64,000 nt of DNA, from the NCBI RefSeq assembly GCF_001623875.1, contig NZ_LWAE01000003.1, positions 248,001 to 312,000 on the forward strand, given 5' to 3'. This DNA is from Clostridium magnum DSM 2767. Its GTDB lineage: Bacteria; Bacillota; Clostridia; Clostridiales; Clostridiaceae. Each line of letters opens with the position of its first letter. The stretch's first letter is position 1. The notes under the pieces are model-generated. The model did no database searches. It saw nothing but the letters and a program-made list of their open reading frames with translations, and was not told where the DNA came from. A program made the translations under genes and the position numbers. Below, in pieces: positions 53,059-61,072 of this stretch.

Positions 53059-53799
53059 TTACAGATACCTAATTCCTAATTTGTTACAAACCGTTAAAAA
53101 TTTTAAATAGTCACAGTTCCCTGCCCTTTCTCCTATTCCTGAAACTGTACAATCAACATACTCAGCAGCAGCCTGTACCGCTGTAATAGAATTCGCTATT
53201 GCCATACCAAAGTCGTTATGACCATGAAACTCTATTTCCACAGGAACACTTTCTTTTATCTTCTTTATAATGTTATAAGTCTTCCTTGGATATAAAATTC
53301 CAACTGTATCTGCATACCTTATTCTTTTTACTTCTAGTCTCAAGGCTATCTTGCATAATTCGATTAGGAAAGACTCCTCTGCCCTTGAAGCATCTTCAAA
53401 GCCTATTGTTACTTCAAAGCCTTTTTCCTTTGCAAAGGTTATATTTTTCTTCATATTATATATAATCCAGTTTTTGTCTTTAGCTAACTTTGAGCTTAGC
53501 TGTATATCAGAAGTAGGAATGGATATATGAATTATATCAACACCACAATCAATAGAGTTTTGTATATCTTTTTCATTCATTCTATTCCATGAGGATACTT
53601 TACTTTTCAGTCCAAGTGAAACTATTTTTTCTACACTCTTCTTCTCTTCCCCACCCATAGCTGGCACACCTGCTTCAATTTGGTATGCTCCCATTTCATC
53701 AACATCCTTCGCTATTTGAATCTTATCATTAATACTAAATGCGATACCAGGCTTCTGTTCGCCATCCCTTAGAGTAGTATCTACTATTTTGACCTTCAT
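53059..53799 (-). CDS. nifV: Homocitrate synthase alpha subunit NifV-alpha
   Basis: 246 residues carrying the catalytic TIM barrel of the HMGL/homocitrate synthase family: VDTTLRDGEQKPG at residue 6 (Asp and Arg of the active site), the metal HGHNDFGMA near 200 and GERAGNCD near 230. It lacks the LeuA-like C-terminal part, which is on the separate NifV-omega. Together they make homocitrate, the organic ligand of FeMo-co. The split is known from C. pasteurianum. The dispersed repeat (53821-53955) separates it from nifV-omega. Confidence 0.93.
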   Translation of the reverse strand: MKVKIVDTTLRDGEQKPGIAFSINDKIQIAKDVDEMGAYQIEAGVPAMGGEEKKSVEKIVSLGLKSKVSSWNRMNEKDIQNSIDCGVDIIHISIPTSDIQLSSKLAKDKNWIIYNMKKNITFAKEKGFEVTIGFEDASRAEESFLIELCKIALRLEVKRIRYADTVGILYPRKTYNIIKKIKESVPVEIEFHGHNDFGMAIANSITAVQAAAEYVDCTVSGIGERAGNCDYLKFLTVCNKLGIRYL

Positions 53800-53820
53800 C
53801 CCAAACTCACCACCTTAAGT

Positions 53821-53955
53821 ATTTATCCGATGGCTACCCGCTCTAATACTTCTCTTCCTATCGTCAGCAAAGTAAAGACCGGCTACGCCCCTGGATTCGT
53901 TCAACTAAGAATCAGATTGGTTTGAAATCCAATCTGATTCAAGTTTCCACTTCAT
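53821..53955 (-). repeat. Dispersed two-hairpin intergenic repeat, copy 3, inside the nif operon
   Basis: The minus strand reads ATGAAGTGGAAACTTG, the GAATCAGATTGG/CCAATCTGATTC hairpin, GAACGAATCCAGGGGC, and the second hairpin ending GGGTAGCCATCGGATAAAT. It is flanked on the nifV-omega side by GGAGTAGTCATCGGAT, an echo of its own end, as if a second unit had been there. It lies between the two nifV genes and must be transcribed with them. Confidence 0.75.
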
Positions 53956-55013
53956 CCGATGACTACTCCCCTTAATTCTTCACACAAAGCGAAAAGCTCT
54001 TCGTCTCTAATATTTCTTTTTAAATAAATACTTTTATTTCTTATTTTACTCAGTAACAAATTCACATCAACTGTTCCATAATCTATATTCAGCTCTTTTA
54101 ATTTTTTGCATACTGCTTTACCACCTGAATGTTTTCCTATTAATAATTCTCTTTTTTGACCTACCTCACTTGGGCTATAGGGTTCATAGGTTAAAGGATT
54201 CTTTTCTATTCCATCTGCATGTATTCCAGATTCATATTTAAATATATCTTGGCCTATAACAGCCTTATCTCCTGGTATAACTTTATAAGTTAGCTTTTTA
54301 TATAATTCTGTTAGTTTATATAAGAGTGATAGATCTCCATTTATATTACAGTCTCCTATTACTTTTAGTGCAGTTAGCACTTCTTCTATAGGCGCAAAAC
54401 CATACTCTGATCCATTAAATGCTCCAGCAATCATATCCGCTCCGTCTAAACATAACTCTATACTCACTGCAGTTCCCATACATAATGAATTTTCAGCACA
54501 AAAACCGATTTTTAAATTAAAAGTTTTCTTCAATTTTATTATAAAATCTTCCCATGAGGAGTTATTGCACTTGGATAAATTTGTTACCATCAAAAACTCT
54601 ATATCATAACAGGATAGAATATATTTTATAGTTTCTATATTGGAAGCCTTTAAATCTTTTAATGCTATATTCATTATTATCTTACTTTTATCTATTTTAT
54701 TTTTACATTCCATTAAAGGTATAGTCGAAAATTTTTCAAAATCTATGGACAAATATTTAAAGTCATAAATATATAAATATCTCAAGTCTTCCGTGTTTTC
54801 TATGTTATATACACAATAACCAGAAAACTCTGGATAAATCATCATTTTATCCAGAGTGCTGCTGTTTACCTGAAAATAATCCACTCCTATTACTTTCATT
54901 AAGTCTAAGAATTCAATTACATAAGCACCGTTAATGTGTCTATGGACTTTAAATATCTCAATTAAACTCTTATCTAGAATAATCTTTTTTTTCTCTTCAC
55001 AATTAACAGACAT
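53952..55013 (-). CDS. nifV: Homocitrate synthase omega subunit NifV-omega
   Basis: 353 residues, close to the C. pasteurianum subunit in length. The first ~210 residues are a degenerate barrel: no DTTLRDGEQ motif and no HxH metal pair, but VSIELCLDGADMIAGAFNGSEYG is kept. The C-terminal region is the LeuA-like helical part (GIHADGIEKNPLTYEP, IGKHSGGKAV). It complements the barrel of NifV-alpha. The last residues (RGVVIG) come from repeat-derived sequence. It is preceded by a 345-nt structured gap. Confidence 0.9.
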   Translation of the reverse strand: MSVNCEEKKKIILDKSLIEIFKVHRHINGAYVIEFLDLMKVIGVDYFQVNSSTLDKMMIYPEFSGYCVYNIENTEDLRYLYIYDFKYLSIDFEKFSTIPLMECKNKIDKSKIIMNIALKDLKASNIETIKYILSCYDIEFLMVTNLSKCNNSSWEDFIIKLKKTFNLKIGFCAENSLCMGTAVSIELCLDGADMIAGAFNGSEYGFAPIEEVLTALKVIGDCNINGDLSLLYKLTELYKKLTYKVIPGDKAVIGQDIFKYESGIHADGIEKNPLTYEPYSPSEVGQKRELLIGKHSGGKAVCKKLKELNIDYGTVDVNLLLSKIRNKSIYLKRNIRDEELFALCEELRGVVIG

Positions 55014-55019
55014 GCTAAT

Positions 55020-55330
55020 CCCTAGTTTCTAAAATCGTCACAAATCGATTTTTCACATTATTAATGTGGTGGCATCACAGGATTCAACCACTTAGGTTAA
55101 TACTCTTGTATTAAAACTCTGCAAACTTTCGTTAGCCTTGAATACCTTTGTTATTCAAGTTCAACAGAGTTAAAGCTGTTAGCTCTCCCTGTAAAAAGCA
55201 ATTCAATACATGCCCGACTTTCACTATGTGTCTTTGCGACATATTTACTTTTCACATATAGTATTATCCTTACATTATTTTTTATTCATAATTTACCACA
55301 AAAACCAGTTTTACCTCCTTCTTATTTATA
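55020..55330 (-). ncRNA. Structured intergenic region between nifN-B and nifV-omega; candidate cis-regulatory or processed RNA
   Basis: No gene is visible, but hairpins are dense on the transcribed strand: ATGTC/GACAT-like around 55240, CTTGAATA/TATTCAAG near 55140-55160, TTAATAC/GTATTAA near 55096-55114, CACATT/AATGTG near 55058-55072, and AAAATCG/CGATTTT near 55036-55056. I tested it by eye against c-di-GMP, cobalamin, TPP, glycine, T-box and molybdenum-cofactor consensus and found no match. In C. pasteurianum mod genes are placed near here, as I recall. This region could be a leader controlling nifV or a degraded insert. Confidence 0.4.
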
Positions 55331-55358
55331 TATTTTTTTAGTTTTATTTATAAGTTAT

Positions 55359-58037
55359 CTACACTATCCCTTCTTTGCTACATCCATCTTCTATTTGTGC
55401 CACTGCCTTTAATATGCCATCTTTTATGCCATCATAAGTCTGAACAAATTTTATTCCTTTAAGAGCTAGTTTTTGGATAGGCTGTTCTCCTGCACGTAAA
55501 GCAAGTACTGCATCACAGTCACCTATAGCTCTAACTATTTTCTTAATTTTATCCTCATGTTCATCACATTCCTCTATACCATTACAATATTTATCAACAT
55601 TTCTCTTTTCTAAAAGGTTTATGTCACCTGCAGAATATGAGTATATATAAAACTCACTAGCATGTCCAAAATGCAAATCTATATTTATACCAGTTTTCGT
55701 AGCCACAGCAAATTTATAAACTTTTTTGTTTTCCAAGCTTCCCTTCAAGTCTATGATATCTTTTTTGCTGCTGCAGTCTCCAGAACACTTTGTTATATTT
55801 CTAAAATCTATGGATCTATCCTGTGCTAAAGTTCCTATAGCATCTGCTCTGCACTGCTTGCAGTGATACATTTGTTTAACATACTTTTCGCACTCAGTTC
55901 TCATTGCATTTAATTCTACATTACTAACCATAGGCTGGCTCTCAAAAACACTGCCTTGCACTGGAATCATCTGCATAATGTTTGTAATGTAAGCACCGCA
56001 TTCTTTTACCTTTTTAATAACTTCAACTATATGCTCATCATTAACTCCTTTTATCATTACAGTATTAACCTTACATACTACTCCTTTTGAAGCTAAAAAT
56101 TTAAGACCTGCTAATTGGTTATTCATAAGTATTTCAGCTGCCTCTTCTCCTGTATATTTAGAACCTAAAAAATTAACTTCTTTATAAATTTTTGCTCCTA
56201 TACTTACGTCCACTGCATTAATAGTTATAGTGATATGAGAAATTCCTAGCTCAACTAATTCATTTGCATAAAAAGGAAGCATTAATCCATTTGTAGATAG
56301 GCAGAAAGTGACTTCTGGATCTTCTTTTTTGATAAGCTCTATAGACTTCTTAGTTTGCTCAAAATTCGCAAGGGCATCTCCTGGACCTGCTATGCCTAAG
56401 ACTTTAAGGTTTGGAATTTTTTCTTTAACTTCTCTATATTTATTTAAAGCTTCTTCTGGTGTAAGTACTTCGCTGGTTACACCGGGTCTACTTTCATTTG
56501 CACAATCATATTTTCTGCTGCAATAATTACAGCTTATATTACATTTAGGGGCTACAGGTATGTGCATTCTTGCATAATCATGAGCTCCTTTATTGTAACA
56601 TGGATGGGTAAATGTTTTTTCCATGTTAATTGTTTTTCTATCCATAACTTTTTCGACCCCTTCCTTGTAATACTTTTGGAAAGCCTCATCTCTAAAACTC
56701 TCTTCTTTATGTTCTAAAATTATATTTGCTGTGTTATCAATAAAAAATGAGGATCCATTGTATCCAGTAAAAAATTGTCTCTGTGCTCCAACTCTATCAT
56801 GAACTGGAAATCCTATTCTTACAATACTTAAGTTAAGTCTGCTGGCCATTCTTCTACCATCTGAATTTCCAATCATTATGTTTATCTTTTCTTCCTTTGC
56901 ATATTTTTCTATAGTTTCAAAATCTGTATCATCCAAAATGATAGACTTCTCAATAAAATCTTTTATTTCATTCTCTAGTAAACTTTTGAGCTTATTATTT
57001 TTTGATCCTGTAGCAATAATTTTAGGTAGAATACCATTTTCCCCGCAAGTTTTAACGATAGCTAAAACTAATTCTGGCTCCCCATACACTAAGGCTCTAG
57101 CTTCTCCATTATACTTATGATTATCAATCATAGCATCTATATATCTTCCTCTTTCATTTTTAAAACTTTCAGGAAGTTGTTTTCCACTTATTATTTGAAT
57201 TAAAGCTAAAAATTCATCTGTATTTTTAAGTCCTATTGGAATTCCACATTTATAAAGAGGTACTCCGAAGGTTTCTTTCAAATATAATCCTGGTGAATCT
57301 TCCTCATCAACAACCATACCCATTTCAATTGTGGCTATTGAATTTGCCATATCCTTAATATCTGAAAGCTTAGTTCCTCCATCTGGTATTCTTTTATACT
57401 CTTTATTATGAGGCCCATCTAAGGTTTCTGATACATCTGGCAATAAAATACACTCTACACCAATGGATTCTAGGATCTGTTTTATATTTCTAATATCCCC
57501 TGGGTTTAAATTTCCAGCTATGATGTTGATTTTTTTATTTTTTTCTCCCTGTTCGGAAGTCTGTTCTACTATCCTTCTTAAAGCTCTATAATACCCTTCC
57601 GCCTGACTGCCGCTGTAGCCTGGTGTTGGCACTGTTATTATTTTTAAAGCTGTCATATCAAGTTCTTTTTCTTCCTCTGAAAACTCTTTAACAATTCTGT
57701 CAATGTCTTCACCGATAGTTTCAGCAAGGCAAGTAGTTAAAACACCAATAGTAGATGGGTTATACAGTTTAATTAAGTTTTTTAATCCTGTCTTTAGATT
57801 TTTAGTACCTCCGTATATAGTACCATTTTCCGTTAATGAGGAGGATGCTATGTCTATGGGTTCATTGTAATGAGTAGCCATATGTCTTCTTATATAAGTG
57901 CTGCACCCTTGAGATCCATGTAAGATAACCATGCTATTTTCAATACCCTTAAAAGCTAAAACCCCTCCTAAAGGCATACACATCTTACATGGATTTGCAT
58001 TTAAATTAACAAAATTTCTACTGCTCACGCTAGCCAC
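55359..58037 (-). CDS. nifN-B: NifN-NifB fusion with C-terminal NifX-like domain
   Basis: 892 residues in three parts. Residues 1-~445 are NifN (NPCKMCMPLGG, HGSQGCSTYIRR, SLTENGTIYGG), half of the NifEN scaffold for FeMo-co. Residues ~490-750 are NifB, a radical-SAM enzyme with CNISCNYC, GIAGPGDALANFEQT and the later CKQC/C cluster ligands, which makes the NifB cofactor. Residues ~780-885 are a NifX/NafY-type carrier domain (DLHFGHASEFYIY, GDCDAVLALRAGEQP). The NifN-B fusion is characteristic of clostridia. Putting maker, scaffold and carrier on one chain suggests channelling. It starts 33 bp after nifE. Confidence 0.95.
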   Translation of the reverse strand: MASVSSRNFVNLNANPCKMCMPLGGVLAFKGIENSMVILHGSQGCSTYIRRHMATHYNEPIDIASSSLTENGTIYGGTKNLKTGLKNLIKLYNPSTIGVLTTCLAETIGEDIDRIVKEFSEEEKELDMTALKIITVPTPGYSGSQAEGYYRALRRIVEQTSEQGEKNKKINIIAGNLNPGDIRNIKQILESIGVECILLPDVSETLDGPHNKEYKRIPDGGTKLSDIKDMANSIATIEMGMVVDEEDSPGLYLKETFGVPLYKCGIPIGLKNTDEFLALIQIISGKQLPESFKNERGRYIDAMIDNHKYNGEARALVYGEPELVLAIVKTCGENGILPKIIATGSKNNKLKSLLENEIKDFIEKSIILDDTDFETIEKYAKEEKINIMIGNSDGRRMASRLNLSIVRIGFPVHDRVGAQRQFFTGYNGSSFFIDNTANIILEHKEESFRDEAFQKYYKEGVEKVMDRKTINMEKTFTHPCYNKGAHDYARMHIPVAPKCNISCNYCSRKYDCANESRPGVTSEVLTPEEALNKYREVKEKIPNLKVLGIAGPGDALANFEQTKKSIELIKKEDPEVTFCLSTNGLMLPFYANELVELGISHITITINAVDVSIGAKIYKEVNFLGSKYTGEEAAEILMNNQLAGLKFLASKGVVCKVNTVMIKGVNDEHIVEVIKKVKECGAYITNIMQMIPVQGSVFESQPMVSNVELNAMRTECEKYVKQMYHCKQCRADAIGTLAQDRSIDFRNITKCSGDCSSKKDIIDLKGSLENKKVYKFAVATKTGINIDLHFGHASEFYIYSYSAGDINLLEKRNVDKYCNGIEECDEHEDKIKKIVRAIGDCDAVLALRAGEQPIQKLALKGIKFVQTYDGIKDGILKAVAQIEDGCSKEGIV

Positions 58038-58070
58038 CTCACATTCCTTTCTAAAATTTAAGCCTATTAT

Positions 58071-59483
58071 TTATACATAATTCCATACAGGGCTATTAAC
58101 AGTTAAATCTATTTCCATTGCAAAATTCACTGCACCTTCAAAGCCGCATAAGGCATGTTTTCTTTCATGATTATGGTCACAAAATGCAACTCCTAATTTA
58201 TAGGCTAGTGGTCTTTCCTTTACTCCTCCAACCAATATATCTGCACCTTTTTCTAACATAAATTTTTCTAATTCTGCTGGATTTGCATCATCTAATATTA
58301 CTGTACCTTCATTTGATATGCTTCTTATGATTTCATAATCCTCTGGCTTGCCAGTTTGTGTTCCTACCATGACAGTTTCCATACCTAGATCATTGAATTG
58401 TTTTATTAAAGAAATTGCTTTAAATCCTCCACCTACAAAAATAGCTGCTTTTTTCCCAGTTAATCTACTGCGATAATATTCAAGTTCCTTTTCTATTTTC
58501 CTTTCTTCTTCTTCCACGAATTTTCTTACCTTTTCTTTAACTTTTTCATTACCTATAGCATCTGCAATTTGAAACAAGGAATTTTTAATATCCTGAATTC
58601 CATAAAAGCTTACTTTTAAGAAAGGTATGTCATAAATTTCTTCCATCTGCTTAGCTAGATAAGTCATAGAGCCTGCACATTGAACAATGTTTAATCTCGC
58701 CATTGGAGCATTCATTAAGTCACTGCATGTACTATCTCCTGTAATTTTAGCTATTATATCAATTTCCATTCTCTTTAAATAGTCACTAATTATCCAGGCT
58801 TCTCCTGCTAAATTAAAATCGCCAAGATAGTTAATAGCATTTCTTTTATCGATTACTTTTTTAGTACTCATTAAATTAATTATGGCATTGCAGGCAGCCT
58901 TATAACCTGTAGACTTATTCCCTGCAAAGCCAGGAGATTTTACTGGTATTACTCTTATTGAATATTTTTTTTCAGCCTCTCTACAAACTGCATCTATATC
59001 ATCACCTATAACACCAACAATGCAAGTTGAATAAATAAAAATTACTTTAGGTTTATATTTTTCAACTATCTCATCGATGGCGCCAGATAGCTTTTTTTCA
59101 CCACCAAATATAACATCAGTTTCTCTTAAATCTGTTGAAAAACTGTTTCTATATACCTCTTCTCCACTACTCAAACTTCCTCTTATATCCCAAGTGTAAC
59201 TTGCACACCCAATAGGTCCATGAACTATATGATATGCATCTGTAATAGGGTTCAATACTACCCTTGCACCACAGTATACACAAGCCCTTTGGCTAACAGA
59301 ACCGGATACACTTTCTGCATCACATTTAAAATTTTCACCTTTATTTTTTGAATTATAACAAACAGATGCTTCTCTTTCCTTAATAAGATCTATTCTTTTC
59401 TTTTCATATTTTATTTCGTCTACAGTCTCCAAACATTCGTCAATAGTTATCTTGTTATAGTAATCTTTTTTTACATTCTCCAT
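58071..59483 (-). CDS. nifE: Nitrogenase cofactor scaffold subunit NifE
   Basis: 470 residues, NifD-related. An N-terminal charged stretch leads to RACVYCGARVVLNPI near residue 67, HGPIGCASYTWDIRG near 92, and DVIFGGEKKL near 128, with cluster-binding cysteines kept. Towards the end are VGGVKERPLAYKLG and GFEGAVNFA. With the NifN half of the next gene it forms NifEN, on which the NifB product matures to FeMo-co. A 224-nt gap with a strong hairpin separates it from nifK, so it may have its own promoter. Confidence 0.95.
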   Translation of the reverse strand: MENVKKDYYNKITIDECLETVDEIKYEKKRIDLIKEREASVCYNSKNKGENFKCDAESVSGSVSQRACVYCGARVVLNPITDAYHIVHGPIGCASYTWDIRGSLSSGEEVYRNSFSTDLRETDVIFGGEKKLSGAIDEIVEKYKPKVIFIYSTCIVGVIGDDIDAVCREAEKKYSIRVIPVKSPGFAGNKSTGYKAACNAIINLMSTKKVIDKRNAINYLGDFNLAGEAWIISDYLKRMEIDIIAKITGDSTCSDLMNAPMARLNIVQCAGSMTYLAKQMEEIYDIPFLKVSFYGIQDIKNSLFQIADAIGNEKVKEKVRKFVEEEERKIEKELEYYRSRLTGKKAAIFVGGGFKAISLIKQFNDLGMETVMVGTQTGKPEDYEIIRSISNEGTVILDDANPAELEKFMLEKGADILVGGVKERPLAYKLGVAFCDHNHERKHALCGFEGAVNFAMEIDLTVNSPVWNYV

Positions 59484-59611
59484 GAACTCACCTCCTAATA
59501 AATCTTATAATTATAATTCTCTATACTTGTATGCAACTTATTTGTAATATTAGTTCTTTCATCAGTGTTAGATTATTCTATATAAAATTTTGTTCTTATA
59601 ATTTTAATTCA

Positions 59612-59672
59612 GCGGGATATATTGCCGGTACCAACTGTATTCAATATTTTTGTAACCTGTAACATATCCCGC
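59612..59672 (-). promoter_or_regulatory. Stem-loop between nifK and nifE
   Basis: GCGGGATAT at 59612-59620 pairs with ATATCCCGC at 59664-59672, with partial inner pairing. GC-rich against a very AT-rich background, it is likely a terminator or processing hairpin that protects the nifHDK transcript. Confidence 0.6.
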
Positions 59673-59707
59673 ATTATATATAATATAATTAGGGGTTTAA
59701 GGTTATA

Positions 59708-61072
59708 CTATCTTACTACTTCAAAATCTTCTTCTGGACATTCTCTTTCAATTTTTTCAAGCATAGCATTACATATTTTTTCTACTAATGCTATTGCACC
59801 CTTATACCCAAAATCAGGAGTATAATAATGTCCATATCTATCTAAAATAGGGAATCCAAATCTTACATGAGGTATATTTTCTGCTCTAGCTATAAATTTT
59901 CCATAGCTGTTTGCAATTAATAAATCAACACCTTCATTTTTAATCCATTGTTGTAGATCAAAGAAGTCTCCCATAGCTTTAACTGTGCTTCCTTCTATAC
60001 CAGCTTCAGCTAGCATTGCATTAATTGTTTTTTCAAATTCTTCTCCAGGAGTCCCTGAAATTACATACTTTGGAATCATTCCTAAAGCAATACAGAACTG
60101 AGTAAGAGGTATAATCGTATCTGGATCTCCACATAAAGCCACTTTTTTACCATTGAAATATTGATAACTATCTAACATTAAATCAACCAATTGCCCTCTT
60201 TCTTCTTCAAGCACTTCTGGAACTTCTTTTCCTGTTGCTGCAGATATTGCCATTAAGAATTCATCTGTAGCATCTATACCTATAGGTGCTTTTAATGTTT
60301 TATATGGAACTTTGCATTTTTTCTCAAGAGCTTTAGCACCTGCCTCTGCACCAAATTTTCCAAGAGCTAAAGTTAATTCGGAATTTCCTGCATCAACTAT
60401 ATCTTCTATCTTTGTTCCGCCCTTAGGGTACATTTCAAATTTCCCTGTAGTTGGAGCATCTAATACTCCACTGGTATCTGGCATAATGATGAAAGGAATA
60501 CCCATTAATTTAAATATTCTTTTTACTTCTTTCATATCAGCTGGAGCAACAAAAGTTGGTATTATATTTATCTTACTATTTTTCTTGCCACTATTCTTTG
60601 AAAGATAATCTACCATACCCTTTATCATGCTAGAATAACCAGTAACATGTGAACCTTGATAACTTGGTGTGTTTGCATGTATAACGGTTTTACCTTCAGG
60701 TATTTCCATATCATTTATATAAGTAGGTAAATCATCACCTATAGTTTCTGATAAACAAGTAGTATGAACTGCTATTATATCTGGGTTATATAGTGCCCAA
60801 ATGTTTTTAACAGCTGTCTTTAAATTAGCTCCTCCACCAAATACGCTGGCACCTTCTGTAAAAGAACTAGTGGATGCCATAGCTGGTTCTTTATAGGTTC
60901 TTGAAAGTACAGTTCTATGATAAGAACAACATCCTTGAGAACCATGACTGTGTGGAAGACAATTGTGTATACCTAGAGCTGCATACATAGCTCCAACTGG
61001 TTGACAAGTCTTAGCTGGGTTTATTGCCAAAGCTTTTCTTTTATATACTTCCTTTGGTGTAGCATCTAACAT
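59708..61072 (-). CDS. nifK: Nitrogenase MoFe protein beta subunit NifK
   Basis: 454 residues, about 60 fewer than in proteobacteria because the N-terminal extension is missing, as in C. pasteurianum. P-cluster cysteines are in KTCQPVGAM near residue 22, LPHSHGSQGCCSYHR near 47, and TTCLSETIGDD near 105. The conserved SSFTEGASVFGG follows the second. The ATG overlaps the nifD stop (TAATG), which couples the two subunits for 1:1 synthesis. Confidence 0.97.
   Translation of the reverse strand: MLDATPKEVYKRKALAINPAKTCQPVGAMYAALGIHNCLPHSHGSQGCCSYHRTVLSRTYKEPAMASTSSFTEGASVFGGGANLKTAVKNIWALYNPDIIAVHTTCLSETIGDDLPTYINDMEIPEGKTVIHANTPSYQGSHVTGYSSMIKGMVDYLSKNSGKKNSKINIIPTFVAPADMKEVKRIFKLMGIPFIIMPDTSGVLDAPTTGKFEMYPKGGTKIEDIVDAGNSELTLALGKFGAEAGAKALEKKCKVPYKTLKAPIGIDATDEFLMAISAATGKEVPEVLEEERGQLVDLMLDSYQYFNGKKVALCGDPDTIIPLTQFCIALGMIPKYVISGTPGEEFEKTINAMLAEAGIEGSTVKAMGDFFDLQQWIKNEGVDLLIANSYGKFIARAENIPHVRFGFPILDRYGHYYTPDFGYKGAIALVEKICNAMLEKIERECPEEDFEVVR

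Noticed and set aside
1281-53955. CRISPR array
   Set aside because: Repeat copies are tens of kilobases apart and not spaced by short unique spacers; no cas genes.
55014-55358. Possible c-di-GMP riboswitch (GTCGCAAAG and GTGAAAG on the minus strand)
   Set aside because: The second GGGACGCAAAGCC block and the tetraloop receptor pattern are missing.
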